From assembly GCF_048544455.1 (NCBI RefSeq), contig NC_133532.1, positions 90,351,156 to 90,415,155 of the forward strand: DNA of 64,000 bases, given 5' to 3'. Within the stretch, counting starts at the first letter, position 1. Each line of letters starts with the position of its first letter. The DNA comes from Silene latifolia. Taxonomy: Eukaryota > Streptophyta > Magnoliopsida > Caryophyllales > Caryophyllaceae. The translations under genes and the position numbers were made by a program. Of this stretch, positions 54,501-64,000 are shown one piece after another. The notes beneath the pieces are model-generated. The model was not told the origin of the DNA. It saw only the letters and a program-made list of their open reading frames with translations, and searched no databases.

Positions 54501-56230
54501 CCAAGAATACTAATAGGATTAACACTTGAAAAGGACCTTAACAACATCCTAATCAAATTGAAACCTCCAAATAAAAAATAAATTAGAGACTTGAGGAGGA
54601 ATGATAGCAGATCGTAAAAAAACCAAGAAATTCATAGATGCGAAACATTTTAAAAAAAGAAAAAGGGAATTTAGAATCACAGCACATACCTTTGAGGAGA
54701 TTTACGATCAAGGTTGCTAGGTTTTGCGAGAGCATTTACGGAGTGAGATGACATACAAATTCAACAGAATGTAAAGCGCTGATTCACAAAAATTAAACTA
54801 AATGAGCAATCTAGGTACGTAGGGATTGAAATTAACATCTGAAATAAATTTAGAGGAATTCAGATATAAGATGAAGATAATTAATCAAAACGCCGAAGTA
54901 AAAGGGAAAAATGTGATTATACCAGATTTGTAGCGAAGGATTGCGCAGTCGAGGAGATTAAAATTGAATCATAACCTCGGGGGCACGGAGAACAAGTTTG
55001 GTTATAAGTAAACCAAGTGACCGGAACATCATTTCGATTAGTTTTTTTTTAGTGGTTATAAGTAAACTATATACTTGCAATTGCAGTATAGTGAAGGGCT
55101 CGGCTATCTCCAGTGTAATCAACTTAGATACATTCATAAGTGAAAGAGCACCTACCATATTGTGAGAGAAAAGCAGGAAGCGAATTTGCCCACGAGTGAG
55201 TAGCGACCATCAACAATTACTGCACCCTAAGCTCATAAAAATATCACCATTAACCATAGAAGGGAGCAAAATTAGCAAACTAATCACAACTTATATCAAA
55301 ACCAACAAGGCATAACCAAATAACATTAATATAACTACTATGATAAATAAAAAGCATCCGATAATAACACGAATAACAGCAAGAAAATAATACTCATGTA
55401 GTCAAAGACTCAGAGATGATGACACATCTTGAAAATTAGAGGGCCCTCTTCCATGAGACAGCATATCCATCGAAGAGTAGTACAAAACCTGATAAAGCAA
55501 CAAAAATAAAACTCGGTAAATAAAAAAAAAAAATAGTCAAAACACACATATCCACCAACATATACGAGGAATTGATAACTGAACTGGCCAATTTGTGATT
55601 GAATAGAGCAACACAAAAAATCGTTAGGAGGCTAAAGGGGGTAACTAAGTAACAAGCTTACAAATGAGAGAACATCTTTAAGGAAAACCACCTTAAAAAT
55701 GCCAATCCCAAAACGAGAATCGCAAATATCAAAGAACAATAACCACAACACTAATTATAACCGCATTTAACAACAAAACAAAGAGATCAGAAATATCAAA
55801 ATCACAAAATCCACATTAACAAAAGCAATACATGGCCATTGGCCGCTAAATCGCTAACCTTTTAGGAGAACTAAACACATCACCATTTCCAAGCTCCTGG
55901 CCATAACTCTAGCCCCACAAAATAACCATTTCAGAAATCGGCACAATAATAAATAGACAAATGAACAAAGAGTGAACAGATGAACACATGAACAAGCTTG
56001 TTCGTTTCTGGACCGGCGCAATAAATACAGATAACCATTATTTTCCAAAACTCTAACCCCACAAAATAACCATTTCAAAATTGGGCACGATTTCAGAAAT
56101 GGTTATTTCAGAGTGAACAGATGAACAAGCTAAAGTTGTGGGAACGATAAATGTAAAAAATGGAATTCAGGAGAAATACCTTTGAGAGGATTTTCAATGT
56201 TCCGATTTCAGTTAGAGCTGCAAGGGTTTG
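51590..56230. other. Helitron interior, no gene recognised
   Basis: AT-rich sequence with several structures but no assignable gene. A perfect 15-bp stem hairpin lies at 53149-53186, an exact 28-bp repeat at 52836 and 54988, and a diverged ~40-bp duplication at about 55905 and 56049 (shared CCCCACAAAATAACCATTTC). Several minus-strand pieces end in AG/GTA donors (about 52155, 52705, 55086), suggesting more unassigned captured exons. Confidence 0.4.
53149..53186. other. Perfect 15-bp stem hairpin
   Basis: CCAATCTGGGTTTCA and TGAAACCCAGATTGG pair fully around the 8-nt loop TCTGATTT. Confidence 0.85.
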
Positions 56231-56239
56231 AGAAGGGAG

Positions 56240-56622
56240 TACTATTGTGCGCAGGTTCATCGAGCAGTTGTGCGACATCGATATCCTCGTGAAACTACTA
56301 AACCCATTGAAGTTGCAGTAAAGGTTAGACATCCAGGAATTGGTGAATCAATCAGAAGGGACTTTGCTATAATAAACAACGCAATTGCAAAAGTTTCAAC
56401 ATTTATACCTGCATTGAAATGGTTGAGATTAGATGAAAGTGTCCAAAGAATTTTCCGTTTTCATGTTGTCTCAAGTTGACCTAGCCAGGGAAGCGGCTCA
56501 TTTGAATCGTTTTATACATAATTTTCGGAGATGGAGGGATGTTTCTTTCCCAAAGCCTCTCTATCCGCTTGTGCATCCTGCAGTTTTGGTGGAAACTTTT
56601 GAACACGGGGAAAGTGTGAAAC
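56240..56622 (+). pseudogene. ABC1-family (ABC1K) kinase fragment
   Basis: The plus strand reads CAQVHRAVV...IEVAVKVRHPGIGESIRRDF, FIPALKWLRLDESVQ and, after a frame change at about 56445, VFMLSQVDLAREAAHLNRF, NFRRWRDVSFPKPLYPLVHP, AVLVETFEHGESV. This is the central part of a plant ABC1 atypical kinase (mitochondrial/plastid quinone-related family), including the AVKVxHPG lysine motif. The catalytic part after GESV is absent; an intron-like sequence follows. The strand is opposite to the HSD1-like and BTB pieces. Captured and broken. Confidence 0.85.
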
Positions 56623-56725
56623 TGATTAAATATATAGTTTTGAGTAGTAAATGATTGCATTAAAGAAGCCAAATATCACACGTTAGATAGGAATTAGAAA
56701 CCTATATGAGAATAATTTATCATAC

Positions 56726-56897
56726 CTGGGCAATAGTACACTCACAAAGTCGTTTAAAACCCTCTAGTAGATACTGATCTGCAGCTCTGAGCAAGTCTTG
56801 CGCAATATCCAAACTGACATTCACCGAGCCTGTATAGATATATCTGCATATTGACAATACATCATAAGTGGAACTGGTTGACTCGCATACATCAACG
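56726..56897 (-). pseudogene. BTB-domain exon fragment, ARIA/ABAP1-like
   Basis: The minus strand encodes YDVLSICRYIYTGSVNVSLD, IAQDLLRAADQYLLEGFKRL and CECTIAQ, ending at CCCAG/GTATG. This is the BTB/POZ part of plant ARM-repeat-BTB proteins of the ARIA/ABAP1 type, which serve as substrate adaptors for CUL3 ubiquitin ligases. The upstream side is cut by the Tat LTR at 56898. Only this exon is present. Confidence 0.82.
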
Positions 56898-59283
56898 TGT
56901 AGACACCTCATTTCTGCACCTCCCGCAAACCACCCGGTGATGATTGGGCCGCATGTTTGATCCGCGGAACGATTTGTGACAGTTCGTAAGATTATCGTCA
57001 AGTGTTTGCTCAAATATTAACGTCAACCTCTTAGTTGTCATCTACGTCCTGATACGGTCGTTTTGGCGATAATTAGAGTACATTGGAGTCCGGGTAAAAA
57101 CCGTCTCCATTTTCTCGATAGCCGTTAAATCCCGAGTCGAATGTTCGAATGTTCCGGATATTTCTATTCCATATTTCATAAATTTTATCTTTTGGCAAAT
57201 AATATCCCGTAATATTCAAAAGATAATCGAATTATTTCCGTCCTACCATAACTCAAACACGGAAATCTTTCTTCAAAGAGGAAAACCTCCTGGAATGCAG
57301 ACGCAGAACGAGGGCGCTGCGCCTCTTCCAAGGGACGCAGTGGCTGCTGCGCCTCTTCCCAGGCCCTTCTTTGCATGATTTACGTATTTTTTTTATATCT
57401 TTCCGAGATTCACTCCCAAAGAGTCTCCGAAACCCTATTCCTTCACGTGATTAGTATAAATAGGAGCTTTCGTTCCTCATATTTCTCACGCTAGTGTCCG
57501 CCCTTCTCTTCTCCCTTTGCATTCTAGACTTCGTTCTTACTAATTGGCGCCTACGTGCTTGGACTTCCGACCACGTAAGCTCGGATCTTTCCGGTACCAG
57601 CCTCTCTCGTTGCATGACCGACCAATTTGACCAACTACACTCAATCAATCTTAATTAATCAATCGTTTTCCTCTTACGAGGGCACTCTCTTTGCATTCGC
57701 GTCGAGCATTCACTAGTCGATTTTCTTAGTTCATCTCGTTAAACATGTAAGTCCGAGGGTGTATATTCCTCTTTTATTTATTGTATTTAATTTTCGTATC
57801 ACCATTGTAAGATTTATGTCGAAAACACCGTTAAAATCGATTTCTAAAACCGTGCTTTAAAACCTTTTTTGCGGATTTCCGAGATGAAGTCGAGAAAAGA
57901 CGCAGAATCGCTGCTGCGCCTCTTGAAGGAGCGCGATTCTGCTGCGCCTCTTCGTGAGGGCCGCCGCGATTCTGCTTCTTTTCTTCTTCTTCGTCTTCTA
58001 TAATTCGTCTTTCTTGTTTGTTTTCGCATATTTGTTCTTTAATTCGCTCACATGATAGTTTAATAATCATATATAATTTATTCATCATTCATTAACTTGT
58101 TTAATCATCATAAGTCCGACTTAAATCCTAAATAATCAATATTTGCGGGTTTTCGTTATTAATATTCAAATCCAGATTTTAGAAGTTCAATTTGTTCATA
58201 TTGGGTTTCTGAGATTCGTCATTGATATAATTTCCACATGTTCATTCCATATTCGTTGTTAATTCGTCATTATATCTAACCTAGTCAATTAATTTTAATA
58301 GAGAACTCATTCATTAACATCGTTCCTTCATGTAATTAATCCGTTTAATTCCGTCTTATTCGTATTTTACTGTTTTTATGACTCATTCATATGTAATTAA
58401 CCTGTTAAATCACTTCCATCCGAGTCAATTATCTAATCAATCGTCAAATTTACTAATTAACATTAACGATTTGCGCTTAAAACACGACCCAGAACTCACC
58501 CTTGGAACAGACGCAAAGAATCGCTGCGCGCCTTTCCAGGGCGCGATCTCTGCGCGCTGTTCCAGGATGAGTTCTGTCCCTGAACTCCGTTTCTGCCTTG
58601 ACCTAGTTTAGTTTACATATTAACTAACTAATATCCGTAATATCACTAATTCCTGTTCGTTAATTTTATTCTTTCTTTCTTTTATTTCTTTTTCTCAAAT
58701 CATCCGTTTTAGAGGTATTTTCGACATAAATCGCCTTTCCCATTGTAATTATTGTAATTTCCATTATTGTAATTTATGTTTATTGTATTTCTTTCGTTTG
58801 TATGTTTTCACATGTAAATTGAGTATTAATTCCTACTTCGACCCCAATTGTTTGCTAATTACGTGTCAACCGACTTAGTCTAATTCTCACATGCTAGGAT
58901 TAATCTATGGATGTTGCATTGCATGCATATAGCCGACGGTATATCGAGTACGAATAACTTCCCTAATCATTAGTAGAGGCCGCTATCGAGGCGGGCGGGA
59001 TTAGGTGTTCGATCAAAAGAGCTTCCTAATACGTACCCTCACCCCTTACTCCAGATCTCCGTGAGCACCCGTGTTCATTGGCATCCACGAGAGTCATTCT
59101 AGACATAGAATGCTAAGGGTAACGATTGCTTAGTGTTCATGTCACTACTTTGTGTCTTGACATGACACGAGGTATTCGAACGGTTCCAATTTCCCATAAA
59201 AATTGGTGGCGACTCCATACAAAATGCAAACGCTTGTCCCTCGTTTCTCACCAAGCGCCCCCGTGGGCGGCCCGCTGTCCACA
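56898..59283 (+). repeat. 5' LTR of the second Tat element (2386 bp)
   Basis: Starts TGTAGACACCTCATTTC and ends CTGTCCACA beside the primer site. It holds GC-rich islands made of GCTGCGCCTCTT (57316, 57346, 57913, 57941) and variants at 58523 and 58551. The first LTR of the other Tat element has the same GCGCCTC core in its islands. The 3' partner is outside the window, so age cannot be estimated. Confidence 0.82.
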
Positions 59284-59285
59284 GT

Positions 59286-59304
59286 TTGGCGACTCCGCTG
59301 GGGA
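59286..59304 (+). other. Primer binding site of the second Tat element
   Basis: TTGGCGACTCCGCTGGGGA starts two bases after the LTR end, identical to the site of the first Tat element. Confidence 0.88.
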
Positions 59305-60032
59305 TATACACTTACGTGTAGCAAGGGTAAAACTTGAACAAGGTTAGGGAATAGTTTGTACAAGACAATTGTCGGTTTTCATAACTCGGTCTTCCTAGAC
59401 CGTTTCATTCGGCCTTCCTAGGCCCAACCCAACCCATTCGACCAATCGTCCCGTCTAAACGGTCCTAATTCTTATTTGGGCCCAAGGATGGATATCGATT
59501 GACGTCATCCATACCATAATGCTTACTCTTGTTTGTATCAAGGGCCTTCACTACTTGAGGAAATGGACTAGGAATCGGCCTTACTCTTGTTTGGCACGAG
59601 CCTCTCCACAGACTTCGGGTTTGATGGTTCGGTATGGCAACCCACCCTTTAAACCAAAACCCTTTTAAATGCACTCAGCATCCCGTTATAATGCTTGTAT
59701 AAATGTGTAAACCCTACGTGATCACCACTTCTAAAACAAAACCATGACGAATTTTCAAAAATTCAAAATCTTCATTTTCAAAACAAAAATTTCGAAAAAG
59801 TAGGCCTTTAATTAGCGCAAAATCCGGTCAAAACTCTGTCCGTTTGTCAAGTCAAAATTCGGGCCACAAGCCCATTTCAAAACCTCACTTCGAGTCCACT
59901 CCTACAACTACACTACAGTTGACTAGGACACACATTTTCAAAGACCTTGTCTTTCTTCAAAACTCACTCAACACAAGTGGCACACACCCACTTCATGAGT
60001 CAAATATTTTCTCTTTTAGCAAGCGTGATAGA
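59305..60032 (+). other. Leader of the second Tat element
   Basis: About 730 bp between primer site and gag start. No 60-bp tandem repeat like that of the first Tat element is present. The gag frame is open upstream to a TTG at 59844, but plausible ATG starts are 60033 or 60084. Confidence 0.6.
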
Positions 60033-61893
60033 ATGGTCGATCGTGTTTTGATTCGTCGTCGATCTCTTATCCAGTTTCCAAAGATGCCTGGGTCAAGTGG
60101 TGAAACGAACCTCCAGCAAATTCAAGAAAGTAATGATCGAATCCTGGCCGCGATAACCCAAATGCAAATCACTCAAGAACAAACCTGTGACCGCCTTGAA
60201 CTTATCGAAGGCCGTATCTTTGATGTAGAGGGAAAGCTGCCTCCCCCTAAAGGTGGAGTACTACAATTTTCCGATGACGAGTCTAAAGATGAGAATCCTG
60301 TCCTAGGAACAACCACAGCTGAGAAAAGACTCCAATACCTAGAGGAGCAATTGATGTACCTTAAGGGGGATGACATTTATAGGGAAAACAATCGCAAATA
60401 TGAAGCCGTCAATTACAAATTGCCCACTAACTTTAGCATGACGGATATCCCTAAGTTTAAAGGACATGAGAACCCTTTGAACCACATCCGCGCCTTCAAG
60501 GACTACATGTCTATCAAAGGCATCAAACCCGAGATGTTCTTAAGGATCTTTCCTTCATCTCTTGACACCATCCCAAAGCAATGGTTCTACACTTTAGATC
60601 ACAAAAAGGTCGCTACTTGGGAAGACGCCGCGATCGATTTCTCGAAACAATACGCGGATAATGCCGAGATCCAAGTCAACATGCGTACTCTAGAGGTTCT
60701 TACCCAAAATGACAAAGAAGGATTCACCGACTTCCTAAGTAGGTGGAGGAAGACTAGTACTCAATTAGTTGAACGCCCGGATGAGGCCACCCTCGTGGAA
60801 AAGTTCGTGGATAATCTCAAACCCATATATGCCAACCATTTGAGATATCAAAACATCAAGACCTTCAAGGACTTAACTGTACTAGGGACACGAATCGAAG
60901 ATGACATCCGTAAAGGACTCTTGTCCAAAATGGTAGGTCGAGGATATCAAGGGTCCACGAGTCGTTCATACGGCTCTACTAGCAAGACCGACGAAGTTAA
61001 CCTTCTCGAGCCATCCAAGAAAACTAGCCCACCAAGGAAGTTCACAAACCTTGGGGATACGTACTCCAACGCTCTAAAAAGACTAATGAAGCAAGGTAAA
61101 CTCCAACCCATTGGACCTACTCCCGAACCTGAAAAGAAGTCCAAATTCTGGGATGAAAACTCCTCTGCGAATACCATAGGGGCAAAGGGCACAACACGAA
61201 AAAAATGCTACAAGTTGAAACACGTGCTTCAAGATATGATCGAAGATGGTCGACTTCCAATTCCACCAGGAGGTAAGCCCAACAACACTCAGAATCCTCT
61301 TGGAGTTCTAGTGATTACAAGTGACGAATCTACCCTAGATTGCTCGCACCTTATTTCTCCCACCGAAAATGAAATTCATGCAATTGAGAAAGAAAGGCTC
61401 TACTCTACCATCTCCCCTACCATTTCCGACTTCATCGCATGGGCAAGGAGTGTAGATAGACAAGTGTGGGAACTAGAAAACATGGTAACGACCTTACGCG
61501 ATCCCAATGCAACGCCTAAAGAACGTGTACCATTGATCTTCTCTCAAAATGCTACTATGCAAGAAGTAGTCGCCGTGGTTGATAAACTAGTTGATCAAAT
61601 CATACAACTAGAAAGTGATATCATGAGAATGAAGGAACTAGCTGCAATCAATGGGGTTTGGGCCGATGACGATGAAGACGAATACCTCATTGAAAACTCC
61701 TTAGTCAAAGAGATAGTCCAAAATGGTGAAGACCAAGATGTGGATCACCTAACTCGTTCGGGTCGCCCATATCAAAGCACTACTCAAAACAGTCCAACCA
61801 ACGTCATCACACCAAATGACAACGAAGACGACCCCACTGATCATTTGCTCAAGCAATTACGAAAAACCAAGGCCGATCTTTCGGTCGGCAACT
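60033..61893 (+). CDS. Gag polyprotein of the second Tat element
   Basis: The frame of about 620 residues starts MVDRVLIRRR (or at MPGSSGETN, 60084). An N-terminal helical segment (IQESNDRILAAITQMQITQ) looks like a coiled coil. The gag core then follows: MTDIPKFKGHENPLNHIRAF, RIFPSSLDTIPKQWFY, DFSKQYADNAEIQVNMRTLE, FTDFLSRWRKTSTQL and FVDNLKPIYANHL. After this comes SNALKRLMKQGKLQPIGPTP, a feature of Tat proteins, and a C-terminal LTRSGRPYQ...LLKQLRKTKADLS linker. Gag forms the particle. No CCHC knuckle is evident. It is part of a fossil element. Confidence 0.82.
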
Positions 61894-61894
61894 A

Positions 61895-62353
61895 GTGGCA
61901 AGCTCATTTCCGCATCGCCAAGCTTTACTGCAAGCTTTGGCCAAATTGAATGTAGCGCATAACTCTACTCCCGAAGATGTAGTCAACTTGGTCTTCCAAG
62001 AATCACCGAGGTTAAGTAATCCTATTACTTTCTCAGATGAAGACTTGCCACCTTTTGGTGCTAGTCACAACCTTGCTCTATACATCCCTGTCATTTGTCT
62101 AAAAAAGAATGTGCCAATGACTTTGGTAGATGATGGCTCCGCGGTCAACGTCATACCCCTCAAAACGACATACAAGCTAGGCATGAAGGAGTCGGATTGG
62201 ACTCCCACCAATCAAGGTGTACGCGCATATGACGGTACACGACGAAAAGTAGTTGGACTTGCTAGCCTAACCATAGCCACGGGGCCAATCGAACGAAAAG
62301 TTAACTTCCAAATAGTGGATATCGAAGCTTCATTCAACATACTTCTGGGAAGG
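61895..62353 (+). pseudogene. Protease region of the second Tat element (fossil)
   Basis: Words HRQALLQALAKL, FSDEDLPPFGASHNLALYIP, MTLVDDGSAVNVIPLKTTYK, TNQGVRAYDGTRRKVVGLAS and ASFNILLGR correspond one-to-one with the protease of the first Tat element. DDGS is the active-site variant of this lineage. A TGTAACACCC LTR interrupts at LLGR. Confidence 0.82.
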
Positions 62354-62714
62354 TGTAACACCCGTAAATTTCTCATTTTGACATTTAAAATTTATTAAAC
62401 CGTTTAACCACTTTATTGTATATTTTTGAATTATTCTATTTAATTAATTTTATGTCAAACACTTTATAAACGTATTACATAAAAGCTCGTTTATATAAAA
62501 ATACGTACGATTTAATTATATCTTTAAGGCATAATTTATATAAAAATAAATGTATACGTATTTTTGGTCGGACAATAATAGTGACGATAATAATGATCGT
62601 AATAATAATAATTCCCGTCTCAATTTCCGTCTAACTTTAGACCGTCACCTTTTCATATATGAGGCTAATTTATTCGGACCAATCTGATCCCTACTACACC
62701 TACTCGCTCACCTT

Positions 62715-62728
62715 ATCTCTATTATTAC

Positions 62729-62765
<37 letters not shown>

Positions 62766-62766
62766 T
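62715..62766. repeat. (TTA)n microsatellite
   Basis: Run of about 15 TTA units with one interruption. Confidence 0.95.
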
Positions 62767-63758
62767 ATTATTGTTGTTTTTTTAGGCGTGAGTGCGTGAC
62801 CCCCCCCCCCACTTCCCCTTCTTTCCTCTTCTTTTCTTATTTCCTGCACAACGACTCAGCATCAACAACACAAACACAGCTCCGTCCAACTCCATTTTTG
62901 TGACATAAAAACCTCAGATCCCGCCTCCATTCTCAACCAAATTCGATAATTTTTGTACCATTCTCTTCCCCTTTCCTTCCTCCTCCTTTTAAGGTAAGAA
63001 AGTCTTCTTTTTGTAGTGGTTTCGTCTTTCGCCGTCTTATAAAAGTGTCGTCTTTTAGCTTCTTTATTCCGTTTTCTTGCCCTTTTATGAAGGATTCGAA
63101 GACCCGGGGTGAGGCCCGTGCCTTGTGGACCATTTATTCGAAGAATAAGGAGCGTTTAAGGTAACTATTTTGAGGCCGTGTACTCGTGTAGTAGCAAATT
63201 GATATTTATAATGATGAGAGCAGCCATGAGGTTTGATTATTAGTACTTGAATTTGACATATTATATGGCTAATGGTGTCATAAGGTGGTTTTTAAGATGA
63301 AACTGGATTGTGAAGGGTAATACACGGCTGGATTGTTTAGTACAAATCATGAATTGGAAAAAGTTAATGGTGATTGTTCTTCTTAGCTACGTGGGTTATG
63401 AATTTTGCAATAAGAAATTACTAATCTACATTATATTATTATTTGGAATTGTTACCGAGATCATTGAGCATGGGATATCGAAAGTTGGCTTTTTGTTTGG
63501 TATTGTTATCAAATTGTCTTTTCCTCTGTCCTTGACATGTGGGTGAGTAGCTTGGAGTTATACTCTAAATGTTGAGCAATTCCTTTAATGGAATATTTGA
63601 CAATATCGATATTGAAATTGAGATGGAAATCTGGTTACTATGGAGTATTATATTATAGGACGGAGTAATGAGAGAGATGGGGTAGAGAGTTGAGATTGAA
63701 TTAATTTTTGGGACGAGAGTGACTTTTATAAGGTTGGCCTGTTGTAGCCTAGCAGCAG

Positions 63759-63804
63759 CTGGCCGTGGCCTAGGCAGTGGCCTGGCCGTGGCCTAGGCAG
63801 TGGC
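63759..63804. repeat. Two exact copies of a 23-bp GC-rich unit
   Basis: CTGGCCGTGGCCTAGGCAG plus TGGC occurs twice head to tail, followed by CTGGC. It is a GC-rich island in an AT-rich LTR. Confidence 0.95.
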
Positions 63805-64000
63805 CTGGCTAAGTCGCGAGTTTGGGCCGTATCTATAAATTGTTTTGACGCTAGTTTGGTTTATTTAATATATAATTAAATTAATTTCCGTCTTATATTT
63901 TATATAACGATAATTCGTTAATATCGTCCTTTCACATAATTATTTTAGGTGACTCATATGTGGTTGAAGATGAAGAGTAATTTGGGGTTTTAGAAGCTTT

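Larger units (their letters stand above)
46587..56897 (-). mobile_element. Helitron-like element with captured gene fragments, 3' portion
   Basis: On the minus strand the 3' end reads CCGCGCC-GGTAG-GGCGCGG (hairpin, 46618-46600), 8 nt, then CTAG followed by T, the hallmark of a Helitron terminus. To the right, at least three unrelated host gene fragments (HSD1-like, ABC1K, BTB/ARIA-like), with introns and on both strands, fit Helitron gene capture. No Rep-helicase is seen. The 5' end was not found; a Tat element interrupts at 56898, so it may lie beyond the window. The extent given is minimal and assumes one element; more than one could be involved. Confidence 0.5.
56898..62353 (+). mobile_element. 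Second Tat-lineage Ty3/gypsy element, 5' part, plus strand
   Basis: The order is LTR (56898-59283), primer site (59286-59304), leader, gag region (60033-61893) and protease (about 61895-62353), where another LTR is inserted. The rest presumably continues to the right of the window. It is the same lineage as the element at 14099-24085 but in opposite orientation and less decayed. Fossil, with few visible breaks in the part seen apart from the insertion. Confidence 0.85.
62354..64000 (+). mobile_element. LTR of a further retroelement, running off the window
   Basis: TGTAACACCCGTAAATTTC begins exactly where Tat protease sequence stops; TGTAACACCC is a frequent start of Ty3/gypsy (chromovirus-type) LTRs. 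The visible 1.65 kb is AT-rich, with a (TTA)n microsatellite (62715-62766), a C run (62801-62812) and a duplicated 23-bp unit (63759-63804). No primer site or coding part is in view, so class and orientation are tentative. The 78-residue frame at 63310-63546 is not recognised. Confidence 0.55.

Noticed and set aside
59844-60032. Upstream extension of the second Tat gag from 59844
   Set aside because: The frame begins at TTG, not ATG; the first plausible starts are 60033 or 60084.
63310-63546. 78-residue hydrophobic frame near the right edge
   Set aside because: It lies within an LTR and has no recognisable family; hydrophobicity follows from T-rich sequence.

Overview
This window looks like nuclear DNA of a flowering plant, probably from the Caryophyllales. 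The evidence is a plant SUVH2/SUVH9-type gene, fragments of plant genes (an EGY2-like site-2 protease, a WAK-type extracellular domain, a MEKK1-like MAPKKK, a steroleosin/HSD1-like dehydrogenase, an ABC1K kinase and an ARIA-like BTB domain), and dense Athila, Tat and copia retroelements. A Tat element carrying an amplified tandem repeat recalls the Retand group of Silene, but the species cannot be fixed from sequence alone. The DNA is AT-rich and mostly transposon. Only one gene looks intact.

Layout. Positions 1-24085 are a nest of LTR retroelements. A minus-strand Tat-lineage Ty3/gypsy element (14099-24085, continuing off the left edge) was entered by a plus-strand Athila element, whose 3' part spans 1085-14098. 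Athila was in turn entered by a reverse copia element (LTR at 1-1084) and by a young copia-type element that carries only gag (4071-12842, 5-bp target duplication, near-identical 1272-bp LTRs).

Positions 24086-34129 form the only gene-bearing island. A single-exon SUVH2/SUVH9-like gene lies at 25543-27420. Downstream are several kilobases without a recognisable gene, a small TRIM-like element (about 30640-31200) and a MITE-like inverted repeat (34130-34312).

Positions 34474-46586 hold a series of DNA elements joined by (TA)n microsatellites. E1 (34499-39780) is a gene-capturing TIR element with a 120-bp satellite array and captured exons, including an EGY2-WAK chimeric frame. E2 (39829-42963) and E3 (43028-45508) are close relatives with internal minisatellites. 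E4 starts at about 45543. All share a loose terminal consensus and look Mutator-like, though the superfamily is inferred.

Positions 46587-56897 look like the 3' portion of a minus-strand Helitron: CTAG end, 7-bp hairpin and intron-bearing fragments of at least three host genes on both strands. It is interrupted at 56898 by a second, plus-strand Tat element (LTR, primer site, gag, protease). That element is itself interrupted at 62354 by a TGTAACACCC-type LTR running off the right edge.

Functionally, the one intact gene encodes a factor of the RNA-directed DNA methylation pathway, which silences the kinds of elements surrounding it.
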